The notes under the pieces are model-generated. The model was not told the DNA's origin. It saw only the letters and a list, made by a program, of their open reading frames with translations, and made no database searches. From assembly GCA_025716855.1 (NCBI GenBank), contig JAIXMQ010000003.1, forward strand, positions 1 through 64,000: a stretch of 64,000 bases of DNA. Reading direction: 5' to 3'. The position numbers and the translations under genes were made by a program. How positions within the stretch are numbered: position 1 is the first letter of the stretch; each line of letters starts with the position of its first letter. Shown here in pieces: positions 1 to 11,668 of this stretch. Source of the stretch: Pilaira anomala (Eukaryota > Mucoromycota > Mucoromycetes > Mucorales > Mucoraceae).

Positions 1-8
1 TCAATATT

Positions 9-549
9 TTAATTCAAAATAAAATCAAGTTTTGCTTTCTGACTATTTTTTCTTTTAAGTTGCGGTGCTGGTTGTTGTTGAGAAGGAGTAGGTGGGGGAG
101 GATGAGCAACCTGTTGCTCATTACGACGATAGTGTTGAGGCTGAGGGTAAGGTTGAAAGTATTCTTGGTAAGGAGGATGGTATGAGCTACTACTACTACT
201 ACTACTACTACTGTTATTGTATGGAAATGATTGTTGACCATGGTTGATTTTCCATGCTTGTGCAGAAGGTTGGCTGTGACTTTCGCTACGAATAATCATG
301 ACATGATTGTTATTACTGTTTGAAGTCGAATTTTGTCTACCTTCTGCATGAAAATTAATAAATTGTACAGGAGGCGGCTGCGGTTGTAATTGTTGTAATT
401 GTGGATGTGGTTGAGGCTGCTGCGGTTGCAGTCCGTGTTGTGAAATTTGTTGTGGATGTAGCTGCTGTTGATGCAACTGCGGCTGATGTGCAACCTGCTG
501 TTGATGTAACGGCTGTTGCTGCTTTTGAAGCGGCAGTTGATGATGATGC

Positions 550-580
<31 letters not shown>

Positions 581-582
581 GC

Positions 583-668
<86 letters not shown>

Positions 669-3529
669 TTGTTGTTGTTGTTGTTGGTGTCGTAGACTTT
701 TTTGTTGATGTTGCTGTTGTTGATTTAACTGCTGCTGATTCAATTGTTGCTGACTTAATTGCTGTTGATTTAATTGCTGTTGATTCAATTGCTGTTGATT
801 TAATTGTTGTGGGTGAGGTTGATAAAGATGTTGTTGTGGTTGTTGTTGCTGAGGAAGGCGATGTGATTGTGGTGGTATTCCCTCCTTTTGTAAAATAGTT
901 GAAAAATTATACGCTCGAGTATTGGCTGGTTCAATCGAAGTAGTTAACAAATTATGAATACTAGAGGAAGAAGACTGTTTCAATTTTTTGGAGTTATTTT
1001 CTTTTGGTAACTGTGGTATAGATTTTGCTCGACGGTTTTGACGATTTGGGTTATCTATTAATGGTGGCGGTAATAGTGGTGTAGGTGATGTCGGTAAAGG
1101 TTGTGTTGACTCCTTTTCCTCCTTCGGTTCATGAATAACACTAGGTGCAGAAGCGGTTCTCTTTTGTGTTATACGTTGTTTCTTTTCATTGGATGATGGA
1201 GGGTCTGGGTCATTATAATACTTTTTTACATCATTTATATCGATTGAGGAGATTTTTCGTCTCCGAATAGGTGGCGGTGGAAGAGGAGGAGGAGATTCTA
1301 CTTTTGTCGATTCTTTTTGAATGTTATTATGGTAACCACTATTATCGTCTTCTTTATTATTATTCACAGGTATTGTTGTTGTAGTAGTTGTTGTGGTGGG
1401 AGGATTTTTCGTAATAGAATTTGCAGCATGAAGTATTGTAGAAGCTGCAGAAGGAATTGAAGTAGGAACTGCAATGGGAATTGTAGTGGGAATTGTAGTG
1501 GGAACTTTCTCTGCTGGAGTCGTAGGCGTAGTAGTAGCTGATGTTGTAATTGTTGTTGTAGTAGCTGTTGTAGTAGCTGTTGTAGTAGCTGTTGTAGTAG
1601 GGACTATTGTAGTTATTGTAGTTGTTTCTTCTTGTACTGATTGCAATCTTTTTTTTTCTGCTTCATCTACTTCTTCCTTTGAAGATGTTGCAATAGACGA
1701 AGCAGACGATTTTCTTTTCGTTAAAAAAGAATCATCAGAGATTGAATTATTTCTACTTTGATCTTCTCGAAAATAACCTATACCAGATGAAGAAGAAGGG
1801 GACTGTAATACAGTATTTGCAGAGGTAGGTGTATTTAAAGCGGATGAAGTAGGTGTTATTTGAGTTGAGAGAAATAAATTGTGTTTTGGAGTATGTAATG
1901 GCGGCATAGGTAGACCCTTTTCCCTAGCTTTCCATGCAGCACGTACCCTATCCATATATAATAATAGCTGTTCCTTCGTAACCCCATCTTGAATACTATG
2001 TAATATTCTTTTAACTACCGTTTCATCATTTGCCGTACTTTTATCATCTCTAAATCGTACAAATCTCCAGCCACCTTTTCTTACAGTGGGTGCGTATCCT
2101 TGCTCGACAATTGTTACTTCACAGTCTGGGTCGTATCTAGTATATAATTGTTAAAATCCTACTACTAATCTCATATTGGCTTATAGTTCTTTTGTTTTAC
2201 CTACCTAAATTCAGCTATACGACCATCAGGCAATTGACTTTTCCATCTAAAAACGACAAGAAATTAGATTACATGAAAAAAAAAGAAAACAATGAAAAAA
2301 ATTTACTCTGTAGCCAGTGCAGGTTCAGGTTGAAAATGATCATAAAATTTATATGTAACACCGTTTGATAATACCTCGATAGAATAAATTGGTTTATGTT
2401 CTTTACTCCATCTTGCAGCTATTCTAAAATCAACAGTGTATAACTCTGGTGGTTTCCATTTCAGTCTAAAAAAAAACAACAATTAATCAATCATGTGTTC
2501 CATATACTTCAAATTCTACTTACAATTTTTCACAAGAACCTGAAGTATATGGATACTTGACAGGAGTCCATATAATACCATCGCTTTTGTGTTTTAATTT
2601 TGGTATTTGTTCAAACACTAAACGTAATCCATACGATCTTTCCATTTTTTTTAATTCGATTCTATTATATAAAATATCAATTTGTTGAAATATTATAAAG
2701 GATAGTTATTATATATTTACGTAAATGGAGGAAGTGCAGACGGATCAGTTAGTGTCCTCATTCTAGCATTAAACGGTTGAATGACATCTTGTTGTAACAT
2801 CTATATGAAAACATATTTCAGTTTATTAATATTTAAGTTTATATTTATATGCACATAACTTACACCAAGTCGAGTACTAAAAGAGCGTTGTATGATAGTG
2901 GAACCATTTACGACCATTAAGTCAAATATAAGATATCTCCACGTTTTCTATTAAGTAGTATTAATACAACATAATACACTCCTAATATACATATATATAT
3001 ATATGATATAAAAAAAAACTTGCTTTATGTTGATCAATATCCAGTACCAATTCACCGTCCATTAAAGTATCTTTCAAGAATTCGTTTTCTCTACCTCTAA
3101 CAGGGAAAAATAAATTGGGTACATAATACCAATACTTATTTCTGTCATACTAGAATTAATCATAAATAAGGTCATTCAACATATTAAATCTACACACTCA
3201 CTAAGAAAGATGCGGGCCCTTTGGGTGAATGAAGGAAGAACAATAAATATCGTACACCATCGGATTTTTCACATACAAAATAGTCTTCCCGTTGTATATC
3301 TTCAAGATGTTTTGATTCGAAGCTGACAGGTTGTGATCCGGGGAAACTAGGAAAATTTTAAGTATTGTATATTTTTATTTATATATGTATACTTTTCGTT
3401 AACATTTCTTTACCAATCTGCTTGACAATGTAATAGCTCTTGTAGTCTGCTTTGTAAGGTTTTGCTGTAAGCTGGATCTACGCGTTTACCGATAGAGTCT
3501 GGTAATAATAATGATTCTGTATTCGACAT
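9..3529 (-). CDS. ceg1: mRNA-capping enzyme guanylyltransferase with long Q-rich C-terminal extension
   Basis: Transfers GMP from GTP to the diphosphate 5' end of nascent Pol II transcripts in the nucleus. Translation from 3529 (MSNTES...) through about nine exons shows the nucleotidyltransferase motifs in order: CEKSDGVR (motif I, KxDG lysine that is guanylylated), LMDGELVLD (III), SDGIIWTPV (IV), [14 protein letters not shown] (V) and [14 protein letters not shown] near 2050 (VI, OB fold). The last exon (about 2140 to 9) continues without stop or splice site from the OB fold into about 640 residues of low complexity: T-rich, proline-rich ([13 protein letters not shown]), basic patches, a (LNQQQ)n repeat, a polyQ run of about 45, polySer, and a basic end ([10 protein letters not shown]). 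Known yeast capping enzymes are about 400-460 residues, so the total here (over 1,000) is exceptional. Enzyme identity is very sure; the tail's role is unknown. Small exon edges may be off by a few bases. Confidence 0.93.
548..812. repeat. Polyglutamine-coding (CAA)n tract and adjoining 15-bp LNQQQ repeat
   Basis: On the plus strand this is a nearly pure GTT/TTG trinucleotide array (about 549-666), read on the minus strand mostly as CAA glutamine codons. Next to it (about 716-812) a 15-bp unit coding for leucine-asparagine-three glutamines is repeated about six times. Both lie inside the capping-enzyme tail. The near-pure codon use indicates recent slippage, so length is probably polymorphic. 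Confidence 0.9.
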
Positions 3530-4492
3530 TTCGAAAAAAAGAAAAGAATGTGAAAAACGAAAAACGGCCCAAAGAAGTTTTGATGTTTTAATCTGATTTG
3601 AAAACAAATAAATATACAGATTACTTTTTTTTCTGACTGTTTCTTGAAACTTTTCTTATTCTTTTTCGTTCTTTTGAATATATATTAATTTATATCGATA
3701 TATAAAAAAAATAGGAATTTATATATATGAAAACGATGGAATAATAATAATATATATATTTGTTAAAAAGAGGTAGAAATATATGTATGTATAGGTGGGT
3801 GTGTAGCGTTAATGTAGTGCAGTGTGAGAGAAAGAAGGAAAGAAAGAGGGAAAAAACACACATGTACACCCCTCATTTTTTTTCGTCACGTCACAGATGG
3901 TAAAAAGTAAAGATCTACTCCAAAAGTTAGCCGTCACTTTCTCCAAATTCATATCTTTACTTTCATGCTGACCTATTCAATATATTTCATTAAGAAGACA
4001 GACATATAAGCTCATTATTCTATTGTTTAATATTAAAGTAGGTAGCTTCTGTAAAAAATTGATTTGATATGATTAAATTGTCTGAAAATATGAAATATTG
4101 ATAAATTTCGTTGTTTGCTGAAAGAGCGGCTTTTGACTTATAACTTGTTTTTTAAGAAAAGAGTAAACTAGTTTTTCGAGGTATCATGTGAATGCTAGAG
4201 CATTATATTTATTATGGATATTCTACTTAAAAATTTTTTCGTTATATATTTGTTTATAATGCTAAGCACAACTATATAACTGTAACACCAAGAAGTAACA
4301 CCCTTTATTTTCTGCGCCGTCTAACCAATCTTTATTTTAAGTTTTTAAGGGCGTTTTGTGCTTTTTCTTGGTTGGTTTATTCTTTAAAAACAGAAATCCC
4401 ACAAAAATGCATATAATAGTTGTATTCTGTAAGCACTTAGATCGTACTTTTTGACAGATCGTCAAACACTTCATTTTTCCCTTTTCCCTTTT

Positions 4493-4529
<37 letters not shown>

Positions 4530-7500
4530 GCTGAAGCCCAGTCTGTTTTATATCTGGAGCTTATGCTAATATCGACAAGTATCATCTTTTTTACAATAAA
4601 GCTAGAGATTATTGATTAGTTATAAATGAAATTACATTCAATTCAAGGTGAGCCTGGTTGTTTTCCTCATAATAGATTTAGTTCCATTGTCTGCAGCTTC
4701 TTTTAAAGAAAATTGTTTTTTATCCGCTACCAAGTAATTGTTAACATCTGTTTGCCTCCTCGGTTTTAATGACTTTTTTGTTTGTTTGTTTGTTTGTTTG
4801 TTTGAACTTTTTCTTTTAATATTTGTGACCAAACGATTCTGTTGCCTCGATATTCGTGCTGTATTTAGAATATACTTAATAACTTAGTTTCGAGTGAAAA
4901 GAAATATGTACTTCTTTTTGTTATATAAAGCTGTCAGAACATATGACATGTATAATCAACATAGAAATAGTTTTAAACATACCTCCCCGAGGAATAGATA
5001 TGTTTAATGCTAATTATTGCATAGAAACCATTAAAAAAACAAACGAAGCGTAAAATATGCGTATATAATCCTCTAGATTAGTTGTTATTTTATAATATTT
5101 ATTTGAATAGTCTTATTTTCAAAGGAATTTTACATTCAATTATGGCATAAAAAACAGTAACTATTCTAATAGATCTTGTACCTTTAAATTTGTTTAATAA
5201 CCTATCAGATTATAAAATCTCATTTGTATGCTCATAAATACTTGTTTTAAAAGAGATATCCATAATTGAATTCAAAAACGACCTCCTTTTCAGTTTTACA
5301 TGATTTTTGAATATGGAATATCTTTATAATTAGCTTTTGATTATATAGTAACATCACTAAATGAGAAAAAAGAAGCCAATCAAAAGAACAGGGAAATAAA
5401 AGCTATAATATATGGCTTCGTAAAGCCTTTCTTTTTAGCTACCTTCCAGTAAATAAAAACAGAGAATAGGTTACATATTGTCATGGACTTTCACTATGGA
5501 TCTCGTTGTATTTTAAATTGATTTTATCGGTTGAAATAACGGATCCTTGTTATTGTCGGAATAGCCCCTCAACACTCCAATAAACATACCAAAGCTCGCT
5601 CCGTTCTCCTTTGATTAAATTACTGTATTTTCTTACATAACATGTTTTAGACAAAATGCACCATCTCTGTAAGATTTATAATGTGTTCCAATTTTTCTAT
5701 TTATTTCTCCCTCTGGAATATGTACAACAGGTATCTCCGAAATTATAAATCTTTTTGAATATTTTGTTTCAAAGCTCGTGGTGGCTCGTGGAGCACAATC
5801 TTGAATTTTTTACTTTTCCCCTGTTAATAATTTTTTTCGGGATATTTATTTTGTTTTTCGATTTGAGACACATGGTAAAAGCGTAACTTGTACATTTTTT
5901 CAAAGCGTAATACATAAGGTAACTATTATAAAATAAATTTCAAGACAAAATTATGCTTTTTTTTATAAAAAAAAAAGAACTTCTCAAATACTTGGTTAGA
6001 CAGGATATAACATAGTTGTTAGTCTCTTTCCTCAGCCTCAGTATAAAGACTCCTCGATGTTTTTGGTTATTGTTAAAGACTATTTTTTAATAATTCTTAA
6101 ATTACGAAACTGAAGCGCATGAAGATGTCAGTTAAAAAAAAAATCTCTTAAAAGCATCACTTTCTAACTTACCTGAATTGCATTACAAATGACTTTTTTT
6201 TTGAAATTCAGTGTTACACAAGGTTTTTAGATACATACATAAGAAAAGTTTAACACATTTAAGCTTTTTAAAAAAGAAACTTTTGGTTCATTTTATAATA
6301 TCTCTTTATTTTCTTATAAAAAAATATCTCCTGTATGAAATACTAAAAAATACACGTATTTGTATAAATTATTAATTAGTTTTATCAACTTGTAAATAAT
6401 GCATGAATTGTATGATATGAGCCACATATACGCACACCTAAACGGACATACAAGTATACCCTGGGATCAAGATAATAAGTGAAAAAAAAAAGCAGCCTAT
6501 TTAAGGGGGAACAGATAATCTATCGCTACAATAAAGAAGTTTTACGCTTCAAAATTGTTCAAGATAATAATAATTATAAATCAGTTTTGCAAATGGTAGT
6601 GGTCCCTCGTTAAATTCATCATTTACAATGTCACCATAGAGGTATATCTATCGAGAAATCTTGATATGAGTGCTCTATCTAATTGCATTCGATTGTAGGT
6701 TTGATAATACTTCGAATGCATATATACATACATAAACACATATAACCACATATATATACATTTATACATATAATAGAAATAAAGGCATAAGACTGGTTTG
6801 CATAATAAGAGAATGAAGTAACTGAAGGAAAAAATGGGCGTAACGGATAAACTTAATTTACCGTTTTTAATAATGGAACCAACTGAGGATCATCGAAGGA
6901 GACCAAGCCTATGTGTGCTCATTTGATAACTGTTTTTGGACTCATTGGATATACTGACCGGCGCTCTAAAAAATATAGGACTATAGAAAGCATTTCCATT
7001 AAAATAAACATGAATGTAAAAGCCAGTAATTTAATATATTAGATGAGGAAGAGTCTGTAACTCCATGAAGTTGGCAACCAGGCTGTTCTTAATTCAACAC
7101 ATTGCCAGTGAGTTTCATAATAAATGGTTACGTCTCTTATGATGATTTTTTTATCATATGAAGTCCATATAACTACTTTTAATTTGTTTGAATGTCTCGG
7201 TTAAGACTTGCTGGTAGTGGGTCCCTTTTTTACGTGGATAAGCTACAGCATATCCTAGAGTACACAAATTATCTTTGATTGAAACTTCAACGATTATCAA
7301 TTCCATTATTACTTTATGCTGTGAGATTCCCAAGTGCAACGATTATTAGCTTTCGAGGTGGCGCTGAGCGGAGGTTCGGAGATGTCAGCGTGATGTTTTC
7401 TATGCAGAATGGCTTCTGTACGATTCCAAGACGTATTTTTTCTTGTATGATGTGTAAGAAAACATCTAAATTTTAAAGCGAGCGCCTAAAGATAAATAGG

Positions 7501-8368
7501 TAAGCTATGAGTAGATTTACTTGTTTGTGTTTGCTATACAAGACTATACTTATATTTAGGACCATGAGAATTTATTTGCACCCCACATGAACCTAAGAAG
7601 TTTGTAATCCTTCTAACCAGTGCCAAGAGGGAAGAGATAATGCTCTCAATAAATTAAGTTGTCTTATGATTTGGTTACAGCTAATTGTAGGAGCTCTCAG
7701 TATCAGGCGGAAGATGGTGAGTGAGTAACTGACTATTTGTCGGAATGCTTCTTAATGTTCCAGTTCATACTCTTCTCGGAAAGAATTTAAAGGGAGGAGC
7801 GTCGTTTCCAAATAATTTATGAAATTGTCAAAGATACATTATTCTGTTGATTTTTCTTATATAAATTGATGGTAGTAGATTTAAAGCTTTGACTTGATAC
7901 TTTCTTAAAAAGCAAAAAACAAAATATATGCGGTTTTATGGTTCATTTTTTGATGGCTTGATGACACATTACTAATTATTAGTCGATTATTGAGTGTCAA
8001 CATGAATCGGAACTCTATCAGGAGTTCTTGGTACTGTTGATGTGTTGTATATGATTCAAACTTTTGATACTCAATAATTTCCAGGTAGAAAAAATGAGCT
8101 GGTAATATTTTTAAGAAATTTTTCTCCTTTTAACTTACATGAATTTTATAAGTTTTGATTTTTACCACCTTGGAAACAATCTTGGTCAGATCTTTTTCAC
8201 ATTGGAAGAAGTCGTACCTTTTTTTTTTTTGACTCTTTAAGTGACTGTGCAGATGATAAGTACCTAAAACGGAACTTAAATTTTGGATAAGAGGTATTTA
8301 AAGGGACAAGTTTTTTCTTTAAAAAAAGTGTTTTGCAGAAACAAAGAAGCATCTTAATTGAATAACAT
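3530..8368. other. Gene-poor intergenic region (4.8 kb)
   Basis: No ORF here resembles a protein I recognise and none is longer than about 85 codons. It holds a 33-T run (4496-4528), a (TTTG)n microsatellite (about 4780-4804), several AT-repeat patches, and a CRE-like TCACGTCA (3886-3893) about 360 bp upstream of the capping enzyme start. Short protein-like minus-strand stretches (for example 5633-5808 and 7154-7339) are each closed by stops and look like decayed sequence at best. Confidence 0.6.
3884..3896. promoter_or_regulatory. CRE/ATF-like site upstream of capping enzyme gene
   Basis: CGTCACGTCACAG contains two TGACG-type half sites on the minus strand (CTGTGACGTGACG), which bZIP factors of the ATF/CREB class bind. 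It lies in the presumed promoter of the minus-strand capping enzyme gene. Single occurrence; function is inferred only. Confidence 0.2.
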
Positions 8369-9679
8369 ATGAGGAAAGAAACACCTTTCAACGAATACGA
8401 ACTACTCGAACAAGTAGGCAATGGTTCATTTGGTTCAGTACATAAAGCTAAAAGCAAGAAAACAAATGAAATAGTAGAGTACTACAATAATAAACAATTT
8501 TATTTTTTTTAAATAAAGTATTCATTCAACTCATCTTTAGGTTGCGATTAAAGTAATGAAAAAGAAGTACAATAGTAGTTCACAAAAAGAGTACAAGACT
8601 TTAAAGCGTATGACTGTTCACCCAAATATTGTTCGATTACATGAAAGTTTTTTGGGACCGAGTAAAGAATTTTATTTTGTAATGGAATATATGAATGGTG
8701 GTAATTTATATCAGTTTATAAATGATCGTAAAGAATGTAATGAAATTATTAAAGCAGAAGATATCAAATCAATTTTATTTCAAATTTTATCAGCCTTAAA
8801 TCACATACATCAAGTTGAATCAATATTTCATAGAGATATGAAGCCCGAAAATATATTAATTACAGATTCATTAATTGTTAAATTAGCTGATTTTGGATTA
8901 GCAACGGATATTAAAAAGTTAACAAGATCACCTTATACTGATTATGTTAGTACAAGATGGTATAGAGCACCGGAAGTATTATTAAAATCATCAAGTTACT
9001 CATTTCAAATTGATTTATGGGCTGTTGGTACTATATTTGCGGAACTGATTACTTTACACCCTTTATTTCCCGGTATATCTGAAATTGATCAAATATATCG
9101 AATTTGCAATGTATTAGGTACTCCTTCTTCCTCTTCTTCTGCTTCAACGAGAACTAGTTTACAACCTAATTTTATTAATCCAACTCATCATGTTGGTATT
9201 GGTGGTGAATGGAAAGAAGGTATTAAACTAGCTCATAAAATAGGCTTTCAATTCCCAAAGGTAACCATAGTGATTAAAATAAACTCATATCATATTTTTG
9301 CTCGACACTCATTTTTTTTTAACTCAAGACGATACCAAAAATAGATTCATTAGCTACAGTTTTATTGCCGCATACTATATCCAATGAAGGCATTGATTTA
9401 TTATCAAAGTTATTACAACTAGACCCTTCTAAAAGAATCAACTCTACCAAAGCATTATCACATCCCTACTTCATTTCATACCAATCATCACATCAGCATA
9501 ATACTCCTTCAATATCAAGAACAACTAGTTTTCCCAATATCGTATATCAATATGAAGATAGTAAACTTAGACGATCCATTTCCGATATATCTATACCCCC
9601 CATTAAAAAAACAAGTTTATGGGCTCATATCAATACCTTATTTTGGACTGAAAAAAAGAAAGACTTTACAATAAAATAA
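8369..9679 (+). CDS. MAK/ICK/Ime2-type (RCK family) serine/threonine protein kinase
   Basis: Three exons (8369-8473, 8541-9260, 9329-9679), all phase 0, give 391 residues. Visible kinase elements: glycine loop VGNGSFGSVHKA, catalytic lysine in VAIKVM, HRDMKPENIL catalytic loop, ADFGLA, and activation segment with TDYVSTRWYRAPEVLL. The TDY dual-phosphorylation motif plus STRWYRAPE, and LFPG..EIDQIYRICNVLGTP after it, match the RCK group (animal MAK/ICK/MOK, yeast Ime2, pombe Mde3/Pit1), CMGC kinases acting in meiosis, differentiation or cilia. A serine-rich insert (SSSSSASTRTS) sits in the C lobe. Fungal Ime2 proteins are usually longer at the C terminus; this one ends about 60 residues after the kinase fold. 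Start chosen as the ATG giving a complete glycine loop. Family assignment is strong; the substrate is unknown. Confidence 0.88.
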
Positions 9680-10492
9680 ACAATATATCCATTTATACAT
9701 AAAAAAAAAGAAAAATCAAAATTATCCTATTTAAATATCACAAAAAAAAAAAAGAGGGATATATCTAGATATAGTTGTATAAAGAGAAATTTTGGTTCAT
9801 ACTATCATTAATTAGCTACAACTGATATTCCAAAGTTTGGATTTAAAACTATAAGCGCATCTTTCTTTAAAAATAAAAATAAAAAATAAAACTTGGACAT
9901 AACATTTTATTACATACTAAAAATTACGCGACGAGAAAAACCTCTGATAGTTAAAAGTCCTTGATCTATTTTGATTTTGTCATACCATCTTCGTTGTCAT
10001 TATAAAATATAATAATATATTTAACAAATTTAAGATGAAAAACTGAAATATCAAACTCGAAAAAAGAACCCTATCGCTATGAATAAGTCCTGTTTAACGT
10101 AATGATGCAGCTTTTCTTTTGAAAAAGACGCTTTAATCATACAGCCCTGAACTTTAAACTTTGAAAGTTCATACATAACCCAAATAAAGTAAAGTAACAA
10201 AGGATACTGTATGTACAGACAAAAAGATAAGTTGACATAAAACTAACCGATTCATATGTTGAAACCGGTGTAAAAAGATCTAACTACATACTCAGTCCAT
10301 TATATCTTTTAAATAAATGCATAACTTGTAAACTATTCAACTTTTAATTGTAACCTGTTGCTTTTTTGTTTCGAGAAAGGTAGTGACTGCGATGGAAGTG
10401 AGTGCAGTCACGCCAGAAGCCTTCATTTTTAAAGAATTCTAAAAAAAAACATTTTTTTTATTACCTTTACTTTATACAAAAAATAAACTAAT
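9680..10492. other. Intergenic region between kinase and MRT4
   Basis: AT-rich with no credible ORF. It contains the kinase 3' UTR and the MRT4 promoter. The only notable structure is an 8-bp perfect inverted repeat at 10383-10411, listed separately. Confidence 0.6.
10383..10411. promoter_or_regulatory. GC-rich inverted repeat upstream of MRT4
   Basis: GTGACTGC (10383-10390) and its exact reverse complement GCAGTCAC (10404-10411) are separated by 13 bp, about 80 bp before the MRT4 ATG, in otherwise AT-rich sequence. It could be a dimeric factor site or a small hairpin in the 5' leader. The arrangement is seen; the function is inferred. Confidence 0.25.
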
Positions 10493-11353
10493 ATGCCCAA
10501 GTCCAAGCGTAGTACCGTCGGTAAGATAGATAAATGAATAAAAATATAATACTCTGTTATTTATTCTATTATCATAGTTGCCTTAACTCAAACTGATAAG
10601 AAGGGTCGTGAAGGAAAGGAGAAGTTGATTGAAGACGTAAGAAAGAAAAAAAAGTTTTAGATCTTGTTTGACAGGTTCTGATCTGTACTTTTTATATATA
10701 TTATTAGATTCACCAATGTGTTGACAACTACGATTACTTATACTTGTATTCTGTCAAGGATATGCGTAACACATACCTCAAGGAGATCCGTCATGACTTT
10801 AAGGATTCTCGTTTCTTTTTCGGTAAGAACAGAGTTATGGCCAAGGCTCTCGGTACAACAGTTGAAGAGGAATATAAGGAAGGATTATCAGCCATCGCCA
10901 AGGTAATATGGAATATGAAATGGGTATATTTTAATCATTTTGTCCTAAATGTTTTTATTATTATTATAGCAATTATCTAGCGAAGTTGGTTTACTTTTCA
11001 CAAATAAGGCACCTGAGGAAGTCAAAAGTTATTTCCAAGAATTTGTTAAGCCCGGTTATGCTCGTTCCGGTGCTATTGCCACAGAAACTGTTTCTCTTCC
11101 TGAGGGGCCCGTTAAGCGTGGTAGTGAACCCGTTCCTCACAACATGGAACCTCTTTTAAGATCTCTTGGTATGCCAACTGCTTTAAAGAACGGTATTGTC
11201 ACTTTGCTCGTACCTTATACTATCTGTATGACTGGTGAAACTCTTTCAACAAATCAAGCACATCTTTTGAAGCTCTTTTACCATCAACTCTCTGAATTCA
11301 GTGTTGATTTGCTCAGTTATTACCATAATGGTCAAGTTGAACAAATTGAGTAA
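10493..11353 (+). CDS. MRT4: Ribosome assembly factor Mrt4 (P0-like)
   Basis: Four exons (10493-10520, 10578-10636, 10708-10902, 10970-11353) code for 221 residues. The protein starts MPKSKRSTVVALTQTDKKGR and continues with DMRNTYLKEIRHDFKDSRFF, FFGKNRVMAKALG, EEYKEGL, GLLFTN, GYARSGAIATETVSLPEGP and VPHNMEPLLRSLGMPT, the signature order of Mrt4. Mrt4 is the nucleolar homologue of ribosomal protein P0 that occupies the P0 site on pre-60S particles until exchange in the cytoplasm. It lacks the acidic C-terminal stalk tail of P0, as expected. Length agrees with yeast Mrt4 (about 236). First exon is only 28 nt. Introns have clear GT...AG ends and restore the frame exactly. Confidence 0.95.
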
Positions 11354-11586
11354 ATTTTGTCCTATTTTTTCTCTCTTTTTAGATTTTCATACTTTTTATT
11401 CTCCCAAAACGCAACTTCTTTTCTTTTTGTCACCCCAATTTCACAACCCTCATTTTTATAAATAAATTTTTTTGTATGTATAAACCAGTAAACTGTCAAT
11501 GTATGTTATGCACAATATAAGCCACATTTAGAAAATGCGCCCTTCTCCCCCACTCCCTTTTTTTTTATTTTATTTTGTGCCTGTCT

Positions 11587-11650
<64 letters not shown>

Positions 11651-11668
11651 CCTCTTTCTCTCTTTAAA
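11354..11668. other. Intergenic region with (CT)n microsatellite
   Basis: Contains the MRT4 3' UTR and the leader of the next gene. A CT dinucleotide array of about 54 bp (about 11593-11646) ends some 20 bp before the ATG at 11669 and reads as pyrimidines on the sense strand. Confidence 0.75.
11593..11646. repeat. (CT)n microsatellite in 5' leader of SANT gene
   Basis: About 27 uninterrupted CT units followed by CCCTCCCTCTTTCTC. Pyrimidine-rich tracts just before start codons are a common core-promoter feature in filamentous fungi, so part may be functional. Confidence 0.9.

Noticed and set aside
401..898. 165-codon plus-strand ORF, valine-rich
   Set aside because: Mirror of the polyQ-coding repeat of the capping enzyme on the other strand; composition is forced by the GTT array.
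5633..5808. Protein-like minus-strand stretch (FIISEIPVVHIPEGEINRK, YKSYRDGAFCLKHV)
   Set aside because: Looks coding in character, but it is closed by stops at both ends after 58 codons, has no start and no plausible intron to extend it, and I cannot name a family.
7154..7476. Short ORFs on both strands
   Set aside because: About 60 codons each, overlapping each other, no motif or splice context.
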